NCBI GenBank assembly: GCA_963741615.1
Contig: CAVUIU010000019.1
Coordinates: 1 to 64,000, forward strand
DNA: 64,000 nucleotides
Reading direction: 5' to 3'
Source: UBA9676 sp963741615
GTDB lineage: Bacteria > Actinomycetota > Actinomycetes > Streptosporangiales > Streptosporangiaceae
Shown: positions 31,818 through 39,645 of the stretch, piece after piece
How the letters are laid out: every line of letters starts with the position of its first letter
How positions within the stretch are numbered: position 1 is the stretch's first letter
Program-made: the position numbers and the translations under genes
Notes under the pieces: model-generated
What the model was told of the DNA's origin: nothing
Databases searched by the model: none
What the model saw: the letters and a program-made list of their open reading frames with translations, nothing else

Positions 31818-33416
31818 ATGACAGGCGAGTCTGGCACCATCGCTCCCGGGCTGGCCAAGGGAGACCGCAGGCTGGCCGTCCTGCTGGCGATGGCGATGTT
31901 CGTCCTGGTCGTCAACACATCTGTGATGAACGTGTCCATCGCATCGGTCGTTCACGACCTGCACACGACCGTCAGCGGGGTTCAATCCGCGATCGCGCTT
32001 GAGGCGCTGGTGTCGGCGGCGTTCATCCTGATCGGCAGCAAGGTGGGCGATCTGATCGGGCGCAAGCGCGCATATGTGCTGGGCCTGCTCGGCTACGCGA
32101 TCGGGGCCCTGGCCATGACGCTCGCACAGGGCCTGACCGCCGTCATCGTCTTCTGGGCGATCGTGGGCGGGATCGGCGCATCGCTGCTGCTGCCGGCGAT
32201 GCAGTCACTGATCCACGGCAACTTCGAGGGCGGGGCGCAGCGGCAGGCCTATGCGCTGGTCGGGGCCGCGGCCGCGATCGCCGCCGCCGTCGGCCCGCTG
32301 CTGGGAGGGTTCATCACGACCTACCTGTCGTGGCGGATCGCGTTTCTGCTTGAGGACGTCATCATCGCGGTCGTGCTGTCGGGCATCAGGCTGGTCCGCG
32401 ACGTGCCATACACCGGCTCCCGGCGGGTGGATGTCGTGGGTGCCGTCCTTTCCGTCCTGGGCATGGGCGGCATCGTGCTGGGCATCCTCGTCTGGCAAGA
32501 AGGCGGCGAAGCGGTCGGCCTGCTGCTGGCGCTCGGGGCGGTCTCGCTCGGGACCCTGGCGTGGTGGCTGGTGCGGCGCAAGCGTGCGGGCAAGGCGGTA
32601 TTGCTGGACCCGGACCTGTTCAAGGCCAAGCTGTTCAGGTTCGGGGTCTCAGGGCAGCTGCTTCAGCAGATCGGCCTCGGCGGCACGATGATCGCGCTGC
32701 CGATCTACCTGCAGATCGTGCTCGAATACAGCGCCATGGGAGCAGGCCTGTCCATCGCCCCGCTCTCGCTCAGCATGTTCGCCGTGGCCCTGGCCGCCGG
32801 AAAGAGAGCAGGAAAGCGGCGTCCGGCCAGCCTCATCCGGGCGGGGTTCGCACTGTTCACGATCGGGATGGTCGCCGTAGAGCCGATCGTGCCCCGGGCG
32901 ACCTCAGGCTGGTACCTGGCGGTGCCGTTGATAATCGCGGGATCGGGGCTGGGCCTGCTGGTCTCCCAGCTCAACAACTACACGCTGGCCCCGATCTCCG
33001 AGGAACGCGTCAGCGAGGCTGCCGGGGTGAACTCGGCAGGCGGGTCGTTCGGCCTGTCGTTCGGGCTGGCCTTCGCCGGCGCCATCCTGCTGGCGGCGCT
33101 GTCCGTTGGCTTCACCAGCATGGCCCAGTCGAGCACCGTGCTCTCCGGGGCCGAACAGCAGCAGGTCGCCAAGGTCTTGGAGCATGACGCCGAAGTGGTC
33201 AGCAACACCCAGCTCCAGAAGCAGCTCGCCGGCGAACCGCAGAAGACGCAGGACGAGATCATCAGGATCAACACCCAGGCCAGGCACCTCGCCCTCCAAG
33301 TGGCGCTCCTGGTTCCCATCCTCGCCGGCCTGGCCGGGCTGCTCATCTCGTTCCGCATGATGCGCCAGCCAGATCCCCAGCAGTCGGGCCCCGGCGAACA
33401 AGTGGTCTTGGGCTGA
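31818..33416 (+). CDS. DHA2-type MFS transporter
   Basis: 532 residues from ATG 31818, preceded by GGGGGGACC; GTG 31797 is possible. About 14 hydrophobic segments. Motif A-like GSKVGDLIGRKRAYVLG near residue 72, and a motif C-like GAAAAIAAAVGPLLGGFI region near 155, which points to a proton-coupled exporter. Large C-terminal soluble loop (QQQVAKVLEHDAEVVSNTQLQKQL) before the last segment. Exports an unknown hydrophobic compound. Converges on the LuxR gene, with two hairpins between them. Confidence 0.88.
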   Translation: MTGESGTIAPGLAKGDRRLAVLLAMAMFVLVVNTSVMNVSIASVVHDLHTTVSGVQSAIALEALVSAAFILIGSKVGDLIGRKRAYVLGLLGYAIGALAMTLAQGLTAVIVFWAIVGGIGASLLLPAMQSLIHGNFEGGAQRQAYALVGAAAAIAAAVGPLLGGFITTYLSWRIAFLLEDVIIAVVLSGIRLVRDVPYTGSRRVDVVGAVLSVLGMGGIVLGILVWQEGGEAVGLLLALGAVSLGTLAWWLVRRKRAGKAVLLDPDLFKAKLFRFGVSGQLLQQIGLGGTMIALPIYLQIVLEYSAMGAGLSIAPLSLSMFAVALAAGKRAGKRRPASLIRAGFALFTIGMVAVEPIVPRATSGWYLAVPLIIAGSGLGLLVSQLNNYTLAPISEERVSEAAGVNSAGGSFGLSFGLAFAGAILLAALSVGFTSMAQSSTVLSGAEQQQVAKVLEHDAEVVSNTQLQKQLAGEPQKTQDEIIRINTQARHLALQVALLVPILAGLAGLLISFRMMRQPDPQQSGPGEQVVLG

Positions 33417-33440
33417 CTCCTGGGCAGTCTGCCAGGCCTG

Positions 33441-33485
33441 CCCGCCGCCGATTCAGCCTTCGGCGGGGAACGCGAGATTCTCGCG
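33441..33485. terminator. double hairpin between convergent genes
   Basis: CCCGCCG (33441-33447) pairs with CGGCGGG (33461-33467); immediately after, CGCGAG-ATT-CTCGCG (33471-33485). No strong T-runs, as is common in high-GC genomes. Position between the MFS stop and the LuxR stop supports a bidirectional terminator. Confidence 0.5.
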
Positions 33486-33520
33486 AGGCTGGGGGCAGTC
33501 GGGCTCGCGTCAGGAGCGCC

Positions 33521-36151
33521 TCAGAGCAGGCGCAGATCGACCGCCCGCTCGATGGCTTCCGAGCGTGACGCCACTCCGAGCTTCTGGTAGACCGACCGGA
33601 GATGGGTCTTGACCGTGTTCCGTGAGATGTAGAGCGTGGCGGCGATCTGCAGGTAGGTGCTGGTCGGCAGGAGCCGCAGGATGCGCATCTCGGCGTCGGT
33701 CAGGGGTTCGACCGGGGGACGATGAGACGTTGGCGCGACTGGCTGCGCCGCACGCATGTCGAGAGCCGCCCCGATCAGCTGCTCCACGAACGGATCCGCC
33801 CGCATCTGCTGACCGTGCTCGATCAGGTAGGACGTCACCTGAGGTGCCGTCGTGATGACCGTGCTGAAGAACCCCCCGCTGCGGGCTGTCTGAATCGCCC
33901 CGCTCACGATGCCTCCGGTCAGGGGGTCGCCGCGCGCGATCGCGGCGGCCGCCAGCAGTATCTGGCGGACCAGCGTGCGCCGCGGCGTCAGATCACCCAC
34001 CGCCACTGACTGCAGGTGTTCCTGCGCGGCGTGATGATTGCCCGATTCAAGCGCGATTCTGGCCAGCAGCAGGCCCCGGCGGGCGGCGGACAGCCTGCTT
34101 GCCAGTTCGGCAGCGGCGCGCGGGTCGCCGAGCGAGAGGCGCAGCAGCGCCTCCAGCTCATCTGCCCGGGCTACCAGCGCTGGCCCGGGCCCGGCCAGGA
34201 CGAGCCGCGCCGCTTCGACAGAGGCCAGCGCCTCGCGGATCTGCCCGCGGGCCGCCCAGATTCCCGCCCGGTCGAGCAGCGTGAGGAACTCAAACAGTGG
34301 CCGCCGCCGTTCGGTTATCGACAGCGCCTGCTCGGTGAGCTGCTCCGCAGTGTCCAGGTCCGCCCGCTCCAGCGCGAGGCCTGCCAGCACGCGCAGGTAG
34401 TCGACGGCGAAGAAATGCTGGCTGAAACCGAGCCGCCGCGCACCGGCCTCGGCCGCTTCGGCGGCCTCGGTGGCCTCAGCCAGCCGGCCGGACCCGAACC
34501 ATGCCAGCGCTTGCGCGCCAGGCACCAGCACCAGTCTGGCTGGCTCAGGCAGTGCGGGCATCGCCAGCGTCGCGGCTGCCTCACGATGAATCGCCGCGAA
34601 ATCTTCCAGGCAGTTATAGACGCGCAGCAGGATCAGCGGAACAGCGGCGTCCCACTCGTCGGCGAGCAGCGCACGCTGCTGGATGGCCCGCGCGGTGAGG
34701 GCGTCAGCCACGGCCTCGTCCAGCTGGCCGGCCAGCGCGGAGCGGAAGGCCCGCATCGCCGCGAACCGGGCCGCCAGCCCCGATTCGGGCAGGATCGACG
34801 GCTCGGCGCGCTCCAGCAGGTCAAGGTATTCGCCGCCGCGAGCCAGATCACCCTCCAGCAGCAGGTCGGTGGCGAGGCCCAGCAGCTGGTCGGGGGCATC
34901 GGCGAGCAGCGAGGGTGGAACCATGCTGAGATCGAGCGCAGCCGGCTGCCCCGGCTGGTGCAGGAAGTCGGGCACGACCCGGTCCTGCAGGAGGGCCAGC
35001 GCCCGGTCGGCCTGCTGTGCCGCGAGAAAGTGGCGGGCCGCGCGCCGCCGGTCGGTGGACGCGAACCATTCGCCGGCGCACAGCTGGAGCTCTTGCTCCC
35101 GCGCCCGGTCCCTGGCACGCAGTTCGGCCCGCAGCACCTGACGGACCAGATGGTGGTACCGGAAGATGGTCCGGTCATCATCGACGGCCACCAGGAACAG
35201 GTTGGCCGCGTCGATGGTGTGCAGCAGCGCCGCCGCGTCCTGCCTGCCGGTGATGGCCGAGCACACGTCCGCGGTCAGCTTGGTGAGGATGGACGTGTCG
35301 AGCATGAACTGGGCGACTTCGGGTGGCTGCTGGTCGAGGACCTCGGCGATGAAGTACTCGGCGATGTCGTGGCTGCGGACCTCAAGCGCCCGCGCCAGCC
35401 GCGCCTGGTCCGGGATGGCGCGCAGCGACAGCGCCACCATCTGCAGGGCCGCGGCCCAGCCCTCGCTTCGTTCATGGAGCACCGCCAGGTCAGCGGCGGC
35501 GACGTGGACGCCGAAGTTCGCCAGCAGGTCGTGGCTCTCTGCCAGCGAGAAATAAAGGTCACGGTCGCGGAGCTCGCACAACTCGCCCGCCATCCGCAGC
35601 CGGTGCAGCCGCAGCGGGGGATCGGAGCGGCTCGCGAGCACCAACTGCGCGGTCCCGGTCGGCCAGCACTCGACAAGGTCGGTCATGTCCCTGGAGACCG
35701 CGGGCGCCGCGCTCTGGAAGTCGTCAACAATGATCGCCGACCCGATAGGCAACTTCGCGGCATCGTTGGCGATCGCCGCGGTGACATCGGCCGACATGGC
35801 GCCGTCCATCGCGAGCAAGTCGGCGGCATCGGCGCCGAAACCTGGCGCAACAACCCGGGGAGCCTCGATGAATCCCGCCCAGAAACGGACCGGGTCAGCG
35901 TCGGCCCTACCGCAGGAGAACCAGGAAGTACTGCCAGGTAGCCGGGCCGCAGCCCAGCTCGACAGCAGCACGCTCTTGCCGGCGCCAGCAGACCCCACCA
36001 CGACCGTCAGCCGCTTGCCAGCCCCCGCGGCCAGCCGGTCATGCAGCAGCGGCCGGGTGATCAGCGTGGCGGGCAGCGTCGTCGGCCGGAACTTCGTCAG
36101 CGGAAGGCGCGGCCCCGGTGACCTGAGTTCAGCTGCATCGACTTCAGCCAC
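33521..36151 (-). CDS. LuxR-family regulator with MalT-like ATPase
   Basis: 876 residues from GTG 36151 (AAGGGACAGGT upstream); ATG 36226 is the longer alternative. Large ATP-binding LuxR (LAL/MalT) type: PLTKFRPTTLP N-terminal signature, Walker A GSAGAGKS near residue 50, Walker B-like AIIVDDFQSA near 130, LVLASRSDPPL sensor region, winged-helix and TPR-like helical repeats to about residue 800, and a C-terminal LuxR HTH LTDAEMRILRLLPTSTYLQIAATLYISRNTVKTHLRSVYQKLGVASRSEA. Such proteins bind inducer and ATP, oligomerise and activate promoters. It is the only transcription factor of this size inside the 31-50 kb region and is a candidate for binding the TCACCC-N6-GGGTGA sites (inference). Confidence 0.9.
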   Translation of the reverse strand: MAEVDAAELRSPGPRLPLTKFRPTTLPATLITRPLLHDRLAAGAGKRLTVVVGSAGAGKSVLLSSWAAARLPGSTSWFSCGRADADPVRFWAGFIEAPRVVAPGFGADAADLLAMDGAMSADVTAAIANDAAKLPIGSAIIVDDFQSAAPAVSRDMTDLVECWPTGTAQLVLASRSDPPLRLHRLRMAGELCELRDRDLYFSLAESHDLLANFGVHVAAADLAVLHERSEGWAAALQMVALSLRAIPDQARLARALEVRSHDIAEYFIAEVLDQQPPEVAQFMLDTSILTKLTADVCSAITGRQDAAALLHTIDAANLFLVAVDDDRTIFRYHHLVRQVLRAELRARDRAREQELQLCAGEWFASTDRRRAARHFLAAQQADRALALLQDRVVPDFLHQPGQPAALDLSMVPPSLLADAPDQLLGLATDLLLEGDLARGGEYLDLLERAEPSILPESGLAARFAAMRAFRSALAGQLDEAVADALTARAIQQRALLADEWDAAVPLILLRVYNCLEDFAAIHREAAATLAMPALPEPARLVLVPGAQALAWFGSGRLAEATEAAEAAEAGARRLGFSQHFFAVDYLRVLAGLALERADLDTAEQLTEQALSITERRRPLFEFLTLLDRAGIWAARGQIREALASVEAARLVLAGPGPALVARADELEALLRLSLGDPRAAAELASRLSAARRGLLLARIALESGNHHAAQEHLQSVAVGDLTPRRTLVRQILLAAAAIARGDPLTGGIVSGAIQTARSGGFFSTVITTAPQVTSYLIEHGQQMRADPFVEQLIGAALDMRAAQPVAPTSHRPPVEPLTDAEMRILRLLPTSTYLQIAATLYISRNTVKTHLRSVYQKLGVASRSEAIERAVDLRLL

Positions 36152-36318
36152 ACCTGTCCCTTGCAACCCCCGCTGTCCCGCGACGATAGGTACAGGCAAC
36201 CACAAGTGATGCTCAACCGCCAGCAAAAGGAGCTCCGCTGGCGACGTCGCGGCGCCAGTCCGGTGGCCTTCACCCGGTGTGCCGGCCGCACGGCATCCCC
36301 CGCGTCACCACCCGTCGG

Positions 36319-37185
36319 CTAGAACGGGGTGGGGATGTAGTGCAGGGGCAGTTGCGGCTCGGTGTAGCCGCCGGGCCGTTGCCGTTTGGGGAGGGAGATG
36401 TCGCGGTGGGCGAGCGGCTGGTAGGGGACCTGGCTGAGCAGGTGGTGGATGATGTTGAGACGCCCGCGCTTCTTGTCGTCGGTGTGCGCGATGTACCAGG
36501 GCGCCCACGCGGTGTCGGTGGCGGCGAACATCGCGTCCCGGGCCCGGGAGTAGTCATACCAGCGGCTGTAGGACTTCAGGTCCATCTCCGACAGCTTCCA
36601 GACCTTCCGCGGGTCATCGATCCGGCTCTCCAGCCGCCGGGTCTGCTCATCCGCGCTGACCTCCAGCCAGTACTTCAGCAGCACGATCCCCGAATCGGCC
36701 ATCGCCTTCTCGGTCCCGGGCACCAGCTCCAGGAACCGCTCGCTCTCCTGCCGGGTGCAGAACCCCATCACCGGCTCCACTCCCGCCCGGTTGTACCAGC
36801 TGCGGTCGAAGATCACCACTTCACCGGCGGCCGGGAAGTGCGTGATGTACCGCTGGATGTACATCTGCGACTTCTCCCGCTCGGTCGGCGCCGGCAGCGC
36901 CACGACACGGAACACCCGCGGGCTCACCCGCTCGGTGATCCGCTTGATCGTTCCTCCCTTCCCGGCGGTGTCGCGGCCCTCGAACACGATGCAGATCTTG
37001 GCCCCCGATTCCTTCACCCACTCCTGCATGGCCACCAGCTCACCATGCAAAACCCGCATCTGACGCTCATACGGCTTACGCTTCAACTTCGGCAGCGAAC
37101 CCGCCGCGCCCTCCCGCCCCGCCACCGCCGGCGACACCCCCGCCTCCGCATCATGCCGCTTGCGCTTGTCCTTCTTCTTCGCCAT
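36319..37185 (-). CDS. ppk2: polyphosphate kinase 2 (PPK2)
   Basis: 288 residues from ATG 37185 with GGGAGGTAGCGGC upstream. P-loop kinase: Walker A FEGRDTAGKGGTIKRITERV near residue 65, Walker B VVIFDRSWYNRAGVEPVMGF near 122, lid module RQESERFLELVPGTEKAMADSG and DPRKVWKLSEMDLKSYSRWYDYSRARD. PPK2 uses polyphosphate to phosphorylate nucleoside di- or monophosphates (or the reverse). The length and single domain fit class I. Downstream of the DUF7144-like gene by 121 bases; likely the same regulatory neighbourhood. Confidence 0.92.
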   Translation of the reverse strand: MAKKKDKRKRHDAEAGVSPAVAGREGAAGSLPKLKRKPYERQMRVLHGELVAMQEWVKESGAKICIVFEGRDTAGKGGTIKRITERVSPRVFRVVALPAPTEREKSQMYIQRYITHFPAAGEVVIFDRSWYNRAGVEPVMGFCTRQESERFLELVPGTEKAMADSGIVLLKYWLEVSADEQTRRLESRIDDPRKVWKLSEMDLKSYSRWYDYSRARDAMFAATDTAWAPWYIAHTDDKKRGRLNIIHHLLSQVPYQPLAHRDISLPKRQRPGGYTEPQLPLHYIPTPF

Positions 37186-37306
37186 GCCGCTACCTCCCGT
37201 GGGGTCCGGTGCCGCGAGTGCCATGTCTGCGGTTCGCGGGGCGATTCCCGGTCGGACGCCCACCCTAGGGCATCAGGAGCCTCGCCGAGCCGCAACAGTT
37301 GGTGGC

Positions 37307-37723
37307 CTAGGCGGTCATGTTCTGGCGGCTGCCGTAGACGCACAGCCCATAGAGGACGACCACGTTGACCGCGATGATCGTCAGGGACCAGAAGGGGTAG
37401 GCGGGGATGAAGAACATCTGGCCGATGGCGTTGAGGCCGACTACGGCCACCGCGAACCAGCGGGCCAGCTGGTTGCCGACCAGGATCCCAGCCGCCGCGA
37501 GGAGCTGCAGGGCACCGAGGATGAGGGCGATCCAGCCCCAGGTGCGCACGTCGCCGAACACGAACTGCGCGTTGCCGATGAATACGTGCGAGCGGGCGAC
37601 GGCGGCAATGCCGTCGATCAGGTTGAAGCAGGCGAGAACCAGTAGCAGGACCGCTGCGAAGAGGATCAGGCCGTGGCCTTCGGCACGGCGTTCGCTGGAG
37701 GGCTTCATGGTTGCCGACGTCAT
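37307..37723 (-). CDS. DUF7144-like four-helix membrane protein
   Basis: 138 residues, ATG 37723 with AGGAGGCCAAG upstream. Four membrane segments: ILFAAVLLLVLACFNLIDGIAAV, TWGWIALILGALQLLAAAGILVG, WFAVAVVGLNAIGQMFFI and FWSLTIIAVNVVVLYGLCVYG. The loop HVFIGNAQFVFGDVRTWGW is typical of this actinobacterial family. Function unknown. A TCACCC-N6-GGGTGA site sits 89 bases upstream of its ATG. Confidence 0.8.
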   Translation of the reverse strand: MTSATMKPSSERRAEGHGLILFAAVLLLVLACFNLIDGIAAVARSHVFIGNAQFVFGDVRTWGWIALILGALQLLAAAGILVGNQLARWFAVAVVGLNAIGQMFFIPAYPFWSLTIIAVNVVVLYGLCVYGSRQNMTA

Positions 37724-37811
37724 CTTGGCCTCCTATGCCAGGTGCGCCGGGCGTTCGCCATGACCGCCCGGCCGCTGTTCCAGATCATGTCCGGGCGGCC
37801 TTGGGGTGTCG

Positions 37812-37829
37812 TCACCCTTCCAAGGGTGA
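37812..37829. promoter_or_regulatory. TCACCC-N6-GGGTGA site 2
   Basis: TCACCCTTCCAAGGGTGA, palindromic apart from the central two bases. In the 143-base gap between the SulP stop and the DUF7144-like ATG. Confidence 0.6.
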
Positions 37830-37866
37830 TCTGCGACGCCCCGACGTGCGGCAACCGGCGTGCTGG

Positions 37867-39627
37867 CTACTGTTCGGGTGATGCCGGTGGCACGTTCAGG
37901 TGATCCGGCGCGGCCGGGCTGCTCGCCTGGCCGGTGGCGGCCCATTGGCTGCCGGTCTCCTGGCGGAATGCGGTGACGGCGGATCCGATAGTCGGGAAGA
38001 AGTGGTGTGGGTCGATGGTGCGGGTGAGCCCGTACCGTTCGATCTTGGCCCGGACCGGGTCCTTGAGCTCGGCGAAGACCAGGCTGATGCCCTGCGCGTT
38101 CAGCGCCTCGTCGAGTTCTTCCAGCACGTCGGAGGCGGTGGTGTCCACGTCGGTTATCGGCTCGGCGGCGATCAGGATCCAGGTGGGTGGCGGGTCGGCC
38201 TTGGCCAGCCGCCGGACCTCCTCGCGGAAGGTCTTGGCGTTGGCGAAGAACAGCGGCCCGTCGAACCGGTAGATCACCAGGCCGGGCAGTTGCTCGGCCT
38301 GTGGGTAGGAGTGCATGTCGTGGTAGCCCGCCAGCCCTTCCACCCGCCCGAGCTCGGTGTCGTACGGCCACCACGCGCGCCGGAAGACGTTGAGGATGGA
38401 CAGGCCGACCGCGATCGCGATCCCCGGCAGCACACCGAGCAGCACCACCCCCAGGAAGGCCGCGATCGACAGGGCGAACTCCACCTTGCGCTGCCGCCAC
38501 AGCCGCACCGTGCCCGGGATGTCGGCCAGCGACAGCGACGCGGTGATCACCACCGCGGCCAGCGCCGGCTGGGGCAGGTTCCGGAACAAGCCGGGGATGA
38601 ACACGATCATGAGGATGATCAGGACGGCCCCGGTGACCCCGGTGAGCTGTGTCTTCGCCCCGGACCGTTCCGCCACCGCGGTCCTCGACCCGCTCGTGCT
38701 CACCGGGAAACCCTGGAACAGGCCGGCGAACAGGTTCGCGGCGCCGATGCCGATCATCTCGCCGTTGCCGTTGATCTCCTGCCCGGTGCGGGCCGCGAAC
38801 GCCGACGCCGTGGAGATGGTGTCGGCGAGAGAGACCAGCGCGATCCCCAGCGCCCCCGCGAACAAGGGCGCCAGGTCGGATGCGTGGACGTCGGGGATCG
38901 TCAGCGGCGGGAACCCCTTGGGCAGCACCCCGACCAGGCTGACACCGTGCGCCGCAAGGTCGAAAACCACGGTCGCGGCGATCGCGAGCACCACCATGAT
39001 CAGCACCGCCGGGACCTTCGGCAGCCACCGCTGGAGCACCAGGATCACCACGATCCCGGCGATCCCGACCGCGGCCGCGGCAGCCACCGCCTCACCGTTG
39101 GCCAGGCCCTTGACGAACCCGGTGACCTCGCCGATAAAGCCATCGGCCTCGACCTTGAACCCGAACAGCTTCGGCAGCTGCCCGACCAGGATCGTCAGCG
39201 CCAGACCGTTCATGTAACCGATCATCGTCGGCTTGGAGATCAGGTCGGCGATGAAGCCGAGCTTCGCGACGGCCGCCAGAATCATGATCGCCGCGACCAT
39301 GAGCGCGAGCAGCGACGCCAGCGCGATCGCCCGCTCCTCGCTGCCATCGGCGGCCATCAGCGGCAGGATCGTCGCCGCGATCATCGGCCCGAGCGAGGAA
39401 TCCGGGCCCAGCACCAGGATCCGCGACGGCCCGAACACCGCATAACCGAGCAGGCACATGATGGACGTGTACAGGCCCGTGATCGGCGGCAGCCCGGCCA
39501 GTTCCGCGTACGCCATACCCTGCGGGACCAGCAGGGTGGTCAGCACCACCCCGGCGACGATGTCCCTGGCCAGCCACTCGCGCCGGTAGGACGAGATCGC
39601 CGCCAGCCCCGGCACCCAGCGGAACAC
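37867..39627 (-). CDS. SulP family anion transporter with STAS domain
   Basis: 586 residues, GTG 39627. Full SulP architecture: VPGLAAISSYRREWLARDIVAGVVLTTLLVPQGMAYAELAGLPP at the N-terminus (SulP signature), about 12-14 membrane segments, FPVSTSGSRTAVAERSGAKTQLTG near residue 310, and a C-terminal STAS domain (residues about 435-550) with ITDVDTTASDVLEELDEAL. Transports sulfate, bicarbonate or other anions. Lies 18 bases downstream of the P-type ATPase, so the two are probably one operon. Confidence 0.9.
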   Translation of the reverse strand: MFRWVPGLAAISSYRREWLARDIVAGVVLTTLLVPQGMAYAELAGLPPITGLYTSIMCLLGYAVFGPSRILVLGPDSSLGPMIAATILPLMAADGSEERAIALASLLALMVAAIMILAAVAKLGFIADLISKPTMIGYMNGLALTILVGQLPKLFGFKVEADGFIGEVTGFVKGLANGEAVAAAAAVGIAGIVVILVLQRWLPKVPAVLIMVVLAIAATVVFDLAAHGVSLVGVLPKGFPPLTIPDVHASDLAPLFAGALGIALVSLADTISTASAFAARTGQEINGNGEMIGIGAANLFAGLFQGFPVSTSGSRTAVAERSGAKTQLTGVTGAVLIILMIVFIPGLFRNLPQPALAAVVITASLSLADIPGTVRLWRQRKVEFALSIAAFLGVVLLGVLPGIAIAVGLSILNVFRRAWWPYDTELGRVEGLAGYHDMHSYPQAEQLPGLVIYRFDGPLFFANAKTFREEVRRLAKADPPPTWILIAAEPITDVDTTASDVLEELDEALNAQGISLVFAELKDPVRAKIERYGLTRTIDPHHFFPTIGSAVTAFRQETGSQWAATGQASSPAAPDHLNVPPASPEQ

Positions 39628-39645
39628 GTCAGGCTGCCATGCCGG